Source: Planctomycetota bacterium
Lineage (GTDB): Bacteria; Planctomycetota; J058
DNA: 55,926 nucleotides
NCBI GenBank assembly: GCA_023954375.1
Contig: JAMLIC010000059.1
Location: 1-55,926 of the forward strand
Direction: 5' to 3'
This document shows positions 1-8,430 of this stretch, in pieces. Both the position numbers and the translations under genes were made by a program. The first letter of the stretch is position 1; each line of letters begins with the position of its first letter. The notes under the pieces were generated by a model. The model was not told the origin of the DNA, ran no database searches, and saw nothing but the letters and a program-made list of their open reading frames with translations.

Positions 1-88
1 CGGGCGGGGGGGGGGGCGGGGGCCGCCCCCCCCCCCCCGCCCCCGCGCCGCCTCGCCCCCCATCCGCGCCCGCAGCCGTCGATCACAC
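1..88 (-). repeat. G/C-tract hairpin and stop-adjacent repeat, copy 1
   Basis: Positions 1-48 are a long G tract followed by a complementary C tract, which can fold into a hairpin or a G-quadruplex. Positions 50-88, read on the minus strand, begin GGTGTGATCGACGGCTGCGG directly after the stop codon of the gene ending at 89. The same motif lies just after other genes near 6990, 10064 and 10588. The window edge cuts this copy, so its full length is not visible. The low-complexity end could also mark a contig boundary. Confidence 0.6.
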
Positions 89-388
89 CTAAGCGGCTTT
101 GGTGGTGGTCGACCACTTCCCGCGCGCGGCGCGGTAGGCGCCGAGGAAGTCGCTCCCGCGGCCGCGCAGGAGGTTCCACGACGAGCCGGGGGCCAGGATC
201 TCGATCGTGCAGCGCGGACGGCCCTCGTCGGCCGCCCGCTGCCAGATGACGCGCGCCTGATGCTCCTCGCACCAGGCCAGGGCCTGAACGGCCTCCTCCG
301 CGTCCGACGGCGCCGGCGCCTGCGGGGTCGCCGCCTGCGGGCCGATCTGCTGCTGCATGGTCTCCACGGCGCTGGTCTCGCTCACCAT
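89..388 (-). CDS. Hypothetical small protein (99 aa)
   Basis: I do not recognise this protein. The frame stays open to 634, but the upstream part reads as Pro/Arg-rich shadow sequence. The ATG at 388 has GGAGGG directly upstream, so I start there. The N-terminal third is Gln/Ala/Pro-rich and looks disordered. The C-terminal 65 residues look folded, with the pattern EEAVQALAWCEEHQAR followed by a short beta-like stretch (CTIEILAPGSSW). No signal peptide or membrane segment is visible. It is followed by a copy of the stop-adjacent repeat. Confidence 0.5.
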   Translation of the reverse strand: MVSETSAVETMQQQIGPQAATPQAPAPSDAEEAVQALAWCEEHQARVIWQRAADEGRPRCTIEILAPGSSWNLLRGRGSDFLGAYRAARGKWSTTTKAA

Positions 389-748
389 CCCTCCGCTCGC
401 CCCTCCAGCTCCTAACCATGCATCTAGCGGCGGCGCGCCCGGTTGCAAGGTCAGCGCCCCGGCGACCGGCGCCAAGCGCGCGGAGGACAGTGGATTGCGC
501 GCGCGCCGCCCTCGTGGCGCCGCGGGCAGCCCTTGCCCGTCAGGCCTCCGGCGGGACGGACCCGGACGGAGCGCCTCGACTTGCGCTGGCCTCCGGCTCG
601 CTCCGGCCCCGGGGCACGGAGGAGGAGGGCTCATGGGACCGACGCTGGAGGCAGACCGCTGGTGCTCGCCGCTCGAGGCCCTCGCGGCGGCGGAGCATCG
701 CGAGACCCTGCGCCGGCTGCCGCCCGGAGAGCGGGGTCAGGTGCGGGG
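389..748. other. Spacer without a recognisable gene
   Basis: This 360-bp stretch between two minus-strand genes has open frames on both strands, but they read as Arg/Pro/Ala-rich shadows of GC-rich DNA. A short direct repeat (GGGGTCAGGTG at 733-743 and 745-755) runs into the 3' end of the next gene. I see no clear promoter or terminator. Confidence 0.4.
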
Positions 749-1633
749 TCAGGTGTTCACGATCTCGCCGCCGTTGGGGTGGAGCACCTGCCCGGTCATG
801 TACGACGAGTCCTCGCAGGCGAGGAACACGTAGCACGGCCCGCACTCGCTCGGCTCGCCCGGCCGCCCGAGCGGGACGTCGGCGCCGAACGAGGCCACCT
901 CGTCGGGCGGGAAGCTCGCCGGGATCAGCGGCGTCCAGATCGGCCCCGGCGCGACCGCGTTGACGCGGATCCCCTCCTTCGCCAGCTGGCCGGAGAGCGA
1001 CCGCGTGAAGGCGATGATCGCGCCCTTGGTCGCCGAGTAGTCGAGCAGGTGCGGGCTGCCGCGGTAGGCCGTCACCGAGGTCGAGTTGACGATCGTGGCC
1101 CCCTCCTGCTCGCGCAGGTGCGGGAGCGCCGCCCGGGTCAGGTGGAACATGGAGAAGATGTTCGTGCGGAACGTCCGCTCCAGCTGCTCGGGCGAGAGCT
1201 CCTCGATCGACCCCCGCTCGTGCTGCTCGGCGGCGTTGTTCACGAGGCAGTCGAGCCGGCCCAGCTCGCGCACGGCGCGCTCGACCGCCTCGCGGCAGAA
1301 CGCCTCGTCGCCCACGTCGCCGGCGATCAGCACGCAGCGCCGCCCCTCCGCCTCGACCATGGCCTTCGTGTCGCGCGCGTCGTCGTCCTCCTCGAGGTAG
1401 ACGATCGCCACGTCCGCGCCCTCGCGGGCGAAGTGGACCGCCACGGAGCGGCCGATCCCGCTGTCGCCGCCGGTGATCAGCGCGACGCGCCCCTTCAGCT
1501 TGTCCGCCCCCCGGTAGCCCTCGCGGATCGGCTCGGGCGGCGGCTCCATGGGCCGCTCCCGCCCCGGCTGCCGCCGCTGCGCCTGCCGCGGCCGGGTCTG
1601 GCGGCCGCTCGATGTCTTGCTCTTGTTGGGCAC
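749..1633 (-). CDS. SDR oxidoreductase, YdaD/YghA (general stress protein 39) type
   Basis: This is a classical short-chain dehydrogenase/reductase of 294 aa, probably NADP(H)-dependent. It has the nucleotide-binding motif TGGDSGIG near residues 54-61, NNAA near 132-135 and the catalytic YSATK with Tyr about 199 and Lys about 203. The basic, Gln/Arg-rich N-terminal extension of about 45 residues is usual for the YdaD/YghA subgroup, which reduces aldehydes or ketones under stress. The GTG start at 1633 has an AGGAGGAG ribosome site. It lies 87 bp downstream of a csbD-like gene on the same strand. In Bacillus both families belong to the general stress regulon, so a shared stress operon is a reasonable inference. 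The true substrate is unknown. Confidence 0.9.
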   Translation of the reverse strand: MPNKSKTSSGRQTRPRQAQRRQPGRERPMEPPPEPIREGYRGADKLKGRVALITGGDSGIGRSVAVHFAREGADVAIVYLEEDDDARDTKAMVEAEGRRCVLIAGDVGDEAFCREAVERAVRELGRLDCLVNNAAEQHERGSIEELSPEQLERTFRTNIFSMFHLTRAALPHLREQEGATIVNSTSVTAYRGSPHLLDYSATKGAIIAFTRSLSGQLAKEGIRVNAVAPGPIWTPLIPASFPPDEVASFGADVPLGRPGEPSECGPCYVFLACEDSSYMTGQVLHPNGGEIVNT

Positions 1634-1720
1634 CGCTCCTCCTGGCTCTGACCGCGAGCTCTCACCCCCGGCGCCGCGGGCCGGGCGCGCGCGCGGACGC
1701 GGCGCCCGGCCGCCGCGCGC

Positions 1721-1945
1721 TCACTTCTTCCCGCTCTTCGCCGGCTCGCGCAGGCTGTCGGCGAAGCGCTGGAGGTGGCTGTCGGCCTCCTCCTTCTCGT
1801 AGCCGTAGCGCTCCTTCAGCGCGCCGGCGAACTTGTCCTTGTTGCCCTTGATGCGCTCGACGTCGTCGTCGGTCAGCTTGCCGAACATGTCGCGCACCTT
1901 GCCCTTGACCTGCTCCCAGCGCCCTTCGATCTGCGTCCAGTTCAC
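1721..1945 (-). CDS. CsbD family stress protein
   Basis: This 74-aa protein opens with NWTQIEGRWEQVKGKV and continues with a second repeat-like segment (NKDKFAGALKERYGYEKEEA), the hallmark of CsbD proteins. These are small charged helical proteins induced in stationary phase or stress, with no known biochemical activity. I chose the GTG at 1945 because AGGAGGAG lies about 6 nt upstream and the family begins at MNW. It is followed by the SDR gene and preceded by a lipoprotein gene, all on the minus strand. Confidence 0.88.
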   Translation of the reverse strand: MNWTQIEGRWEQVKGKVRDMFGKLTDDDVERIKGNKDKFAGALKERYGYEKEEADSHLQRFADSLREPAKSGKK

Positions 1946-2079
1946 GTGCTCTCCTCCTCTGGCCCGCTCCGGGCCACCCTCCGGTGGAGGTGCAACGTCG
2001 GTGCCAGCGCAACCCCGCACGCCGCGGGCCCGGACGGGACGGCGCTGACCCGCGGGGGCGCCCGGGGACAGCCGACGGG

Positions 2080-3159
2080 TCAGGGGCGGAGGTCGGCCCA
2101 GCGCCAGGTGCCGTCGTCCTGCCGGCGCAGGACGACCTCGCCGCGGACCGACCGGAGCGTCCCGTCGTCGCCGGGCACGTCGAAGAACGCGGGCGCCGTG
2201 GCCTCGTCGCCGTCGACCCGCCAGCGGGCGCGCAGGCGGACGTCCAGCTCGAGGAGGTCTCCCACCTCGGTCCGGACCCGCTCGACCAGGCGGTCGTCGC
2301 CCACCTCGCGGGCGGAGGAGCCGGGCGCGAGGTCGCGCACCCGCTCCCAGGCGCTCGTCCGCTCCCGGCGGCGCAGGGCGGGCGACATGAGCGCGGCCAG
2401 GCCGTCGACGTCGAGGCGCCGCACGGCCGAGGTCACGCTGCGCCACAGCGCCGCGGGGCTCGAGGCGTCGTAGCCGCCCTCCGGCGGGCCGCGCGGCGAG
2501 ACCTCGAGCAGGTCCAGCCGCAGGGTCGTCTCCTGCCGGACGAGCACCTCGAGCCGCACGAGGCCGCGCCCGGGGGCGAGGTGGTGGCGCACGGCCACGT
2601 CGCCTGTGCGCTGGTGGTCCGACTGCTGCGCGCGGACCCGCCCCGCGGGCACCTCCACCACCTCGAGCCCGGCGCGTCGCCCGCGCCCCTCCGGCCCGTC
2701 GTCCCAGGTCGGGTCGATGCTCCAGGCGCGGTAGGGCGCGTGGCCCACCTCCGGGCCGAGCGCGCCGGCCGGGAGCAGCCACACCTCGTCGGGGCCGCGC
2801 CAGAGGCGCAGCCCCCGCTCGCCGACCTCGGCGAGGCCGACCGAGTCGACGTGGTGGGCGCGACCCGCGCCGACCTGGTGCTGCGCCACGAACAGCGCCG
2901 CCGCCCCGACGCGCTCGCGACCGGCGCGGCGCACCTCGAACCAGCCGACCACCCCGGGGTCCAGCGGGAGGAGCCGCGGGAGGTCGCGGCGCGCCGCCTC
3001 GCGGGCCCGGCGGCGCTCGACCGCCTCCGGGCCGTCGAGGTCGAGCGCCGCGCCCCCGCCTCCGGGCAGGTCGTCGAGCGGCGAGGGCGAGGGGCCCCCG
3101 CCGCACGCCGCGAGGGCGACCAGGACCACGAGCAGCGGCCGGCGTCGCATGGCGAGCAT
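2080..3159 (-). CDS. Predicted lipoprotein of unknown function
   Basis: The N terminus (MLAMRRRPLLVVLVALAAC) is a clear type II signal peptide with lipobox LAAC, so the mature protein should be lipid-anchored outside the cytoplasm. The remaining roughly 340 residues are rich in Arg, Asp and Glu and match no family I recognise. The C-terminal 120 residues, ending in a DDGTWRWADLRP-like strand, resemble NTF2/SnoaL-like domains found in secreted proteins; this is a weak guess. The start at 3159 has GAGGGAG just upstream, and an alternative ATG is at 3150. It diverges from the fabG-like gene across a 100-bp spacer. Confidence 0.75.
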   Translation of the reverse strand: MLAMRRRPLLVVLVALAACGGGPSPSPLDDLPGGGGAALDLDGPEAVERRRAREAARRDLPRLLPLDPGVVGWFEVRRAGRERVGAAALFVAQHQVGAGRAHHVDSVGLAEVGERGLRLWRGPDEVWLLPAGALGPEVGHAPYRAWSIDPTWDDGPEGRGRRAGLEVVEVPAGRVRAQQSDHQRTGDVAVRHHLAPGRGLVRLEVLVRQETTLRLDLLEVSPRGPPEGGYDASSPAALWRSVTSAVRRLDVDGLAALMSPALRRRERTSAWERVRDLAPGSSAREVGDDRLVERVRTEVGDLLELDVRLRARWRVDGDEATAPAFFDVPGDDGTLRSVRGEVVLRRQDDGTWRWADLRP

Positions 3160-3224
3160 GCTCCCTCGCCGGCGCGCGGGAGGGGAGGGGGACCGCAGGC
3201 CGTCGCGCCGTGACCCGGAGCGCA

Positions 3225-3230
3225 TAGAAT
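3225..3230 (+). promoter_or_regulatory. Candidate -10 box (TAGAAT) for the FabG gene
   Basis: TAGAAT lies in the 100-bp divergent spacer, 29 nt before the GTG start at 3260, with a GGAGGG ribosome site in between. It is one of the few AT-rich hexamers in this sequence. I see no convincing -35 box. Confidence 0.4.
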
Positions 3231-3259
3231 GCGGCCCCCCGAGGGGAAGAGGAGGGCGC

Positions 3260-3979
3260 GTGCCTGGGATCGCGGTCGTCACCGGCGCCAGCCGTGGAAT
3301 CGGGCGGGCCTGCGCCGTCGCGCTGGCGCGCGACGGCTTCGAGGTGTGGGCGAACTACCGCAGCCGCGACGACGAGGCCGAGAAGCTGGCGGAGGAGGTG
3401 CGCGCGGCGGGCGGGAGCTGCAAGCTGCTCAAGTTCGACGTGGCCGACCGCGCCGCGGCGCAGGAGGCGCTCGCCCCGCTCGAGGAGACCCCCGCGGCGG
3501 TCCTCGTGAACAACGCCGGGATCACCAAGGACGGCCTGTTCATGACCATGTCGCCCGACGACTGGTCGACGGTGCTGACGACCAACCTCGGCGCCTTCTA
3601 CAACGTGACCCGCCCCGTGCTCAAGGGCATGGCCCGCGCGCGCGCCGGCCGGATCATCTCCCTGGCCTCGGTCTCGGGCCAGCACGGCAACAAGGGCCAG
3701 GCGAACTACGCCGCCTCGAAGGCCGGGATCATCGCCGCCTCCAAGTCGCTCGCCCTGGAGTACGGCCGCTGGAGCATCCTCGTCAACGTCGTCGCGCCCG
3801 GGTTCATCGAGACCGACATGGTCGCCGGCCTGCCGAAGGGCGAGCTGGAGAAGAACGTCCCCCTGCGCCGCTTCGGCCGCCCCGAGGAGGTCGCCGGGGT
3901 CGTGTCGTTCCTGGCGTCGGAGCGGGCGAGCTACATCACGGGCGCGGTGATCGACGTGAACGGGGGCCTCTACACCTGA
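3260..3979 (+). CDS. fabG: 3-oxoacyl-ACP reductase FabG-like SDR
   Basis: This 239-aa SDR matches FabG in length and motifs: TGASRGIG near residues 8-15, NNAGITKDGLF, the catalytic Ser in SLASVSG, YAASK with Tyr about 150 and Lys about 154, and GFIETDM. FabG reduces 3-oxoacyl-ACP with NADPH in fatty acid elongation. Several genomes carry extra FabG paralogues in specialised lipid or polyketide pathways. This gene stands alone, with no ACP or ketosynthase nearby, so its exact pathway is open. The GTG at 3260 follows GGAGGG. It converges with the ruvX-like gene, leaving 19 bp between stops. Confidence 0.9.
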   Translation: MPGIAVVTGASRGIGRACAVALARDGFEVWANYRSRDDEAEKLAEEVRAAGGSCKLLKFDVADRAAAQEALAPLEETPAAVLVNNAGITKDGLFMTMSPDDWSTVLTTNLGAFYNVTRPVLKGMARARAGRIISLASVSGQHGNKGQANYAASKAGIIAASKSLALEYGRWSILVNVVAPGFIETDMVAGLPKGELEKNVPLRRFGRPEEVAGVVSFLASERASYITGAVIDVNGGLYT

Positions 3980-3998
3980 CGAGAGGCCCGGCCCTCGC

Positions 3999-4586
3999 CT
4001 ACGCGCCCTCGTCTCCGTCCTCGTCCTCCCCCTGCCCCCGCCGCCGCGTCCGCCGCTGCGCCTTCTTGCGCCGGTCGCGCCGCTCGCGCCCGGCGTCGCG
4101 CTCCGGCGGCGGCGGGGCCTCGTCCTCTCGCGCGAGGAGCAGGTCGGGGTTCAGCCGCGCCATGTAGCCGCGCACGATCGCCATGGCGGCCACGGTGTCG
4201 ATCTGGCCCTTGGGCACCTGCCACCAGCGCAGGCCGGCGTCGCGGAGCTGGGCCTCGGCGTCGGCGGACGTGAGCCGCTCGTCCTCGAGCGTCACCGGCA
4301 CCCCGAGCGCCCGCGCGAGGCCGTCGCGCAGGCGCGCGGCCACGCGGCTGCCGGGGCTGCGGGCGCCGCTCATGTGCATCGGATCGCCGATCACCACGGC
4401 GGTGGCCCCGCGCGCGCGGGCGACCTCGGCGAGGCGCTCGACCACCTGCTCCTCGGTGCCGGGGTTCGGCATCACGGGGAGGGCGATCGTCAGGCCGGTG
4501 CGCGGGTAGCCGAGCGCCAGGCCCACGCGGACCGTCCCGTAGTCCACGCCCAGCACGACCTCCTCGCGCGCCTCGTCCTCAGCCAC
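3999..4586 (-). CDS. ruvX: Holliday junction resolvase-like RuvX/YqgF
   Basis: The core has the RNase H-like signature VLGVDYGTVRVGLA with the first catalytic Asp near residue 15, then VVIGDP, DERLTS and the C-terminal acidic motif QIDTVAAMAI. RuvX/YqgF acts in pre-16S rRNA 5' maturation and has been proposed as a junction nuclease. The protein is 195 aa against about 140-150 in most homologues. The excess is a C-terminal tail of about 45 residues that is strongly basic and then acidic (Arg/Lys runs, then EDEDGDEG). I start at the GTG at 4586, which overlaps the stop of the upstream FHA gene by 8 nt, suggesting coupled translation. Confidence 0.87.
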   Translation of the reverse strand: MAEDEAREEVVLGVDYGTVRVGLALGYPRTGLTIALPVMPNPGTEEQVVERLAEVARARGATAVVIGDPMHMSGARSPGSRVAARLRDGLARALGVPVTLEDERLTSADAEAQLRDAGLRWWQVPKGQIDTVAAMAIVRGYMARLNPDLLLAREDEAPPPPERDAGRERRDRRKKAQRRTRRRGQGEDEDGDEGA

Positions 4587-5160
4587 GCGGGCGCTCCCGC
4601 GCGCCGCCCCGGATGAAGCCATAGAGCGACGGCGGGAGGAGGAACCACAGCGCCAGCGACGGGCCCACGTGCACCACGGCCCCGTCGACGAGGTCGTGCG
4701 CGCCGCCCGACGGGAGCCGCCGCTGGTCGACGAACGTGCCGTTGCGCGAGCGGTGGTCGTGCAGGCGCCAGCCGTCGCCATCGCGCCGCAAGTAGGCGTG
4801 GACCTTCGACACGGTCGGGTAGGCGAGCACGATGTCGTTGTTGGGGACGCGCCCGATCGTGACCATGTCGGGGAACAGGTCCTTCTGGCGGGCCGCCTTG
4901 CGCACGAAGAACACGGCCGACCGCGCGCTCGCCGCCGAGAGGTCCACCTCGGGCGACGGCGTGAGCCCCGGGTCCATGACGCCCAGCGTCCGGTCGAAGC
5001 CGTCCTCGTCCACGACCGTCTTGCTCAGCCAGGCCATGGGGTCGCCGGCCGCCGGCCCCTCGGGCGCGTCGAGCACGAGCGCCGGCGTCGGGTGCCGGGC
5101 GACGAACTGCTCCTCACCGAGCGACATGGCCTCGGCGCGCAGGGTCCGGATCGGGATCAC
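4579..5160 (-). CDS. FHA domain protein
   Basis: This 193-aa protein carries a forkhead-associated domain near residues 95-170: GRVPNNDIVL, SKVHAYLRR and RNGTFVD are the phosphothreonine-binding loops. The N-terminal 90 residues match nothing I recognise, and the C-terminal 25 residues are hydrophobic (LALWFLLPPSLYGFI), possibly a membrane-associated end. FHA domains read Ser/Thr kinase signalling; no kinase gene lies in the window. The ATG at 5160 has GGAGGCGG upstream. The gene is coupled to ruvX by an 8-nt overlap and diverges from the next plus-strand gene. Confidence 0.85.
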   Translation of the reverse strand: MIPIRTLRAEAMSLGEEQFVARHPTPALVLDAPEGPAAGDPMAWLSKTVVDEDGFDRTLGVMDPGLTPSPEVDLSAASARSAVFFVRKAARQKDLFPDMVTIGRVPNNDIVLAYPTVSKVHAYLRRDGDGWRLHDHRSRNGTFVDQRRLPSGGAHDLVDGAVVHVGPSLALWFLLPPSLYGFIRGGARERPRG

Positions 5161-5245
5161 GACCGCCTCCGGCGGGGTTCGCCCCCAGGTGAGACCCTAC
5201 CAGGCCTCGGGCCCGGCAGGGAGGGCACGCGGCGGGGCGAGCCAG

Positions 5246-5251
5246 TACAAT
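5246..5251 (+). promoter_or_regulatory. TACAAT box 8 nt before the start; probable leaderless gene
   Basis: TACAAT is followed by CCCGACCC and then the ATG at 5260. There is no Shine-Dalgarno sequence. A -10 box here would place the transcription start at or next to the start codon. Confidence 0.5.
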
Positions 5252-5259
5252 CCCGACCC

Positions 5260-6141
5260 ATGCGAGGCGTCGAGACCTCGAGCCCGGCGTTCGAGGCGCA
5301 GCGGGCGTGGTTCGGGCGGTACCTCCGGGCGGTGCTCGAGGAGGCCGCGCCCATCACCGAGCACAACGTGCTGGCGGCCGAGCACCTGCTGATCGAGGCG
5401 GAGGTCGACGCGGCCCGCAACGCTCTGCGCCGCGCGGGGCCGCCCGCGTTCGAGCCCGGCGCCCCGCGCTTCGCCCAGCAGGTCGGGACGACCTGCATGT
5501 CGACGTCGCTGTGCAACGCCATGGTCTCCCTCGGCGAGCCGGCGCTGCAGGTCGACGACGACGGGGCGCTCGAGCGGCGGGTCCACCGGATCACGTCGGA
5601 CGTCGTCGAGCGGACCAGCGCCATGGGGAAGCCCGGCGAGTACCGCTCCGTGGACGACCTGTTCAAGTACCTCGAGGCGGGGCGCCTGCGCGAGGTCGAC
5701 CTCGGCGACGGGCTGCGCGTCGAGCGTGACTACCGGGTGCGGCTCACCTGCTCGCTCGTCGACGTCGTCGAGGCGCTGTGGACCGGCCGCGGGCGCCTGC
5801 TCATCCAGCGCCGGGCGCACGCCCACCTGGCGTTCGGGCTCGAGCGCGAGGACGACGACACCTGGTGGGTCCTCATGCGCGACCCCATGCACGGCACCGG
5901 CCGCGGCTTCAGCCGCGCCTCGCTGGCGACGCTCCGGCTCGACTACCTGTGGTCGCCGCTGAAGAAGCTGCCGCGCCTCATGGGGCCGCACGGGTTCCCG
6001 TCGCTCGGCGCCGAGGCGCTCATGGGCCACCTCGAGCGCTACGACGGCATGGAGAACCTCGGCGTCGAGTGCCCGTCGGCCCTGGTCTACCGCCTGGAGG
6101 ACGCGCCGCCCCTCCATGGCCCCCCGCCGGAGGACGCATGA
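5260..6141 (+). CDS. Unknown protein with a C39/papain-like Cys-His-Asp arrangement
   Basis: This 293-aa protein has no signal peptide. QQVGTTCMSTSLCNAM (first Cys about 79) resembles the Gln...Cys helix of C39 and papain-like peptidases. RAHAHLAFGLE (His about 189) followed by WVLMRDPMHG (Asp about 208) fits the usual His-strand-Asp/Pro arrangement. I infer a cysteine peptidase-like fold; the substrate is unknown and activity is unproven. Its stop overlaps the start of the next gene by ATGA, so the two products probably work together. The TACAAT box 8 nt upstream and the lack of a ribosome site suggest a leaderless mRNA. Confidence 0.7.
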   Translation: MRGVETSSPAFEAQRAWFGRYLRAVLEEAAPITEHNVLAAEHLLIEAEVDAARNALRRAGPPAFEPGAPRFAQQVGTTCMSTSLCNAMVSLGEPALQVDDDGALERRVHRITSDVVERTSAMGKPGEYRSVDDLFKYLEAGRLREVDLGDGLRVERDYRVRLTCSLVDVVEALWTGRGRLLIQRRAHAHLAFGLEREDDDTWWVLMRDPMHGTGRGFSRASLATLRLDYLWSPLKKLPRLMGPHGFPSLGAEALMGHLERYDGMENLGVECPSALVYRLEDAPPLHGPPPEDA

Positions 6142-6989
6142 GCTCCATCCAGTTCTTCGGCCAGTGGCTCGTCGCGCGCGGGCACGTCACCGCCGACGCG
6201 CTGCAGGACGCCCTGGCCTACCAGGCCGCCGTCAACGTCCCGCTCGGGGCGCTGGCCCTGAGCAAGGGGCTCCTCACCGAGCGCCAGCTCCTCCTCGTCC
6301 ACACCGAGCAGCGGCGCACCGACCGGCGGTTCGGCGAGCTGGCCGTGCAGATGGGCTTCCTGCGGCGCGCGCAGCTCGACGAGCTCCTGCGCGAGCAGGC
6401 CGAGGCGCACATCCTCATCGGCGAGGCGCTCGTGCAGAAGGGGCACCTCTCGCGGGACGCCCTCGAGGACGCCTTCCAGGCCTATCGCGCCGAGCAGATG
6501 GAGGCCGAGGAGGCGACCCGCCGCGCCCTCGAGGCGGCCCCCCGGTCGGCGGCGGTCCAGGCGGCGGCGGACGTCACCGCGCGCCTGCTCCTGCGCATGG
6601 GCGGCCTGTCGGCCAAGCTGACGCGGGTCACCTGGGACGCCCCGCTGGCGCCCCAGGACCGCACCTTCTGGCAGCGGGTCGAGGGCGCCGAGCCGTTCGC
6701 CTACGTGCTCACGCTCTCCGACGCGCAGACGCTCGCGCTGGGGCGCCGCATGCTCGAACCACTCCAGGGGGGCGACGTGCCCGAGGCGGTCGACGCGCTC
6801 GTCCTGGACGTGGTGAAGGAGTTCGTGAACATCGTCGTGACCCAGGTGTGCCTGCGCCTGGGGCGCGACGGCCGCGAGCACACCCCCGGCGCGATCGAGC
6901 ACGGGGAGCCGCCGGCGCCGGGCGCGACGCGCGTGGTGGTGGACCTGGTCCTGCCGAGCGGGCGGGTGGGGCTGGCGATCGACGGCTGA
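6138..6989 (+). CDS. MshEN-like repeats plus CheX-like domain protein
   Basis: Residues about 5-115 contain three similar units of the type FGQWLVARGHVTADALQDAL, FGELAVQMGFLRRAQLDELL and IGEALVQKGHLSRDALEDAF. These resemble the N-terminal MshEN/GspE_N repeats that bind cyclic-di-GMP in type II/IV secretion ATPases. The remaining roughly 140 residues look like a CheX/CheC-type fold (DALVLDVVKEFVNIVVTQVC), a family of chemotaxis phosphatase-like domains. The protein is 283 aa with no ATPase domain. It starts inside the stop of the preceding gene (ATGA). A c-di-GMP-responsive regulatory role is inference. Confidence 0.75.
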   Translation: MSSIQFFGQWLVARGHVTADALQDALAYQAAVNVPLGALALSKGLLTERQLLLVHTEQRRTDRRFGELAVQMGFLRRAQLDELLREQAEAHILIGEALVQKGHLSRDALEDAFQAYRAEQMEAEEATRRALEAAPRSAAVQAAADVTARLLLRMGGLSAKLTRVTWDAPLAPQDRTFWQRVEGAEPFAYVLTLSDAQTLALGRRMLEPLQGGDVPEAVDALVLDVVKEFVNIVVTQVCLRLGRDGREHTPGAIEHGEPPAPGATRVVVDLVLPSGRVGLAIDG

Positions 6990-7320
6990 CGTGTGCTCGA
7001 CGGCTGCGGCCGACGATGCCGGCCGCGGCGGCGCGCGCGCGGGCTCGAAGTAGGTCGCTACGTCGTCGCCCGTGGCGCTCTGCCGCCGCGGCTCGTCCTC
7101 GTCGGCCTCGCCTCACTTGCTGCTACGATCGAAGGCTGGTCACCAGGACTCGGCCGCGAGGGTCGATTGCTAAGCCAATGATGCGCTCGCGAGGGGGGCG
7201 CGATCGGCTTGAGTGCCCGGGCCATGCCGTTCGGCCCGTTCCGCGCCTCCCCATCGCTCGCTTTGGCGGGTCGAGAGCACGGGCAGCGCAGAGAAGAGTT
7301 CTCGAGCTCTCTGAGCCGCG
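6990..7320 (+). repeat. 331-bp spacer with a degenerate copy of the dispersed repeat (copy 2)
   Basis: Directly after the TGA at 6987-6989 comes GTGTGCTCGACGGCTGCGGC, the same motif found after three other genes. Positions about 7075-7130 resemble the second module of the longer repeat at 10137-10286 (compare CTCGTCGGCCTCGCCTCAC with CTCCTCGGCCTCGCCTGAC). I see no gene in the rest. The open frame at 7209-7565 overlaps the reliable gene on the other strand and is a shadow. Confidence 0.6.
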
Positions 7321-8352
7321 TCACGCCCCCGAGAAGTCCAGCACCACCTTGCCCACGTTGCCCCGCTCCTCCAGCCGCAGGTGGGCGCGCGGGGCCTCGG
7401 CGTAGGGCACGACCAGGTCGACCGTCGGCGCGAGCCGCCCCGCCGCGACGAGGTCGACGAGCTCCTTCAGCTGGGCCGCGATCAGGTCGGGCGCGTGCTC
7501 GGCCATGTGCAGCATGTTCACGCCGAACACGCCGCGGTTGCTCATCATCATGTCGATCGGCTTGAAGCGCGGCATGGAGAGGAGGCCCAGCAGCACGCGG
7601 AGGATGTTCCGCCGCCCGCCGCCCGTGATCGACGACGCGCCGAAGCAGATCAGGCGCCCGCCGTGGGTCAGCAGCGCGTAGCTCTTCTTGAACGAGCGCC
7701 CGCCGACCGCGTCGAGGACGACGTGCACCCCCTGCCCGTCGGTCAGGCGGCGGACCTCCGCCTCGAAGTCGGCGCTCCGGTAGTCGATCGGGTCGGTCAG
7801 GCCCATGGCGCGCAGCGCCTCGTGCTTGCTGGCGCTCGCCGTGCCGAAGACGCGGCCCGCGCCGCGCAGCTTGCAGATCTGCAGCGCCGCGAGGCCCACG
7901 CCGCCCGCCGCCGCGTGGAGGAGCACGCGCTCGCCCGCGCGCAGGTTGCCGAGCGTCACGAGGGAGTGCCACGCGGTCAGGTAGACGACCGGGATCGCGG
8001 CCGCGGCCGTGGGCGACAGCGCCTCGGGGACCTCGACCGCCTGCGCGGCCGGGATGCACACCTTGCTCGAGTAGCCGCCGAAGCGGGTGAGGGCCAGCAC
8101 GCGCGCGCCCACGGGCGGACCCTCGACGCCCGGCCCGAGCGCGTCGACGCGGCCGGCCACCTCGTAGCCGGGCACGAAGGGCACCGGCGGCGCGTCGAGG
8201 TACAGCCCCTGCCGCGCGACCACGTCGGCGAAGTTGACGCCCGCCGCCTCGACCGCGACGCGGACCTCGCCCGGCCCTGGCGCCGGGTCCGGCGCCTCGC
8301 GCACCTCGAGCACCTTCGCCGCGCCGATCCGCGGGATCCACACCTGCTTCAT
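7321..8352 (-). CDS. Medium-chain dehydrogenase, quinone oxidoreductase/VAT-1-like
   Basis: This 343-aa protein belongs to the zinc-free MDR branch. It has the GroES-like N-terminal region with GVNFADVVARQGLY and PGYEVAGRVDALG, then the Rossmann motif HAAAGGVGLAALQ, and lacks the zinc Cys cluster. The insert around FKPIDMMMSNRGVFGVNMLHM is typical of the VAT-1-like branch. Such enzymes reduce quinones or enones with NADPH. It stands alone, diverging from trkH across 94 bp. The ATG at 8352 follows a GGGGAG-like site. Confidence 0.87.
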   Translation of the reverse strand: MKQVWIPRIGAAKVLEVREAPDPAPGPGEVRVAVEAAGVNFADVVARQGLYLDAPPVPFVPGYEVAGRVDALGPGVEGPPVGARVLALTRFGGYSSKVCIPAAQAVEVPEALSPTAAAAIPVVYLTAWHSLVTLGNLRAGERVLLHAAAGGVGLAALQICKLRGAGRVFGTASASKHEALRAMGLTDPIDYRSADFEAEVRRLTDGQGVHVVLDAVGGRSFKKSYALLTHGGRLICFGASSITGGGRRNILRVLLGLLSMPRFKPIDMMMSNRGVFGVNMLHMAEHAPDLIAAQLKELVDLVAAGRLAPTVDLVVPYAEAPRAHLRLEERGNVGKVVLDFSGA

Positions 8353-8430
8353 GCCGCTCCCCCCGGGCCTGCATTGGAGCAGCGCCCCCCCGGCGCGACC
8401 ACCTCGTCGCGGCCTGCTCCCGCCGTGCCG

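Noticed and set aside
1..48. Integrase attachment site or origin at the window start
   Set aside because: The G/C tracts show no iterons, DnaA boxes or integrase gene nearby. Low complexity at a contig edge is a simpler explanation.
443..1651. Long open frame on the plus strand (402 codons)
   Set aside because: It runs antisense to the clear SDR gene and is Arg/Pro/Ala-rich, as expected of a shadow frame in very GC-rich DNA.
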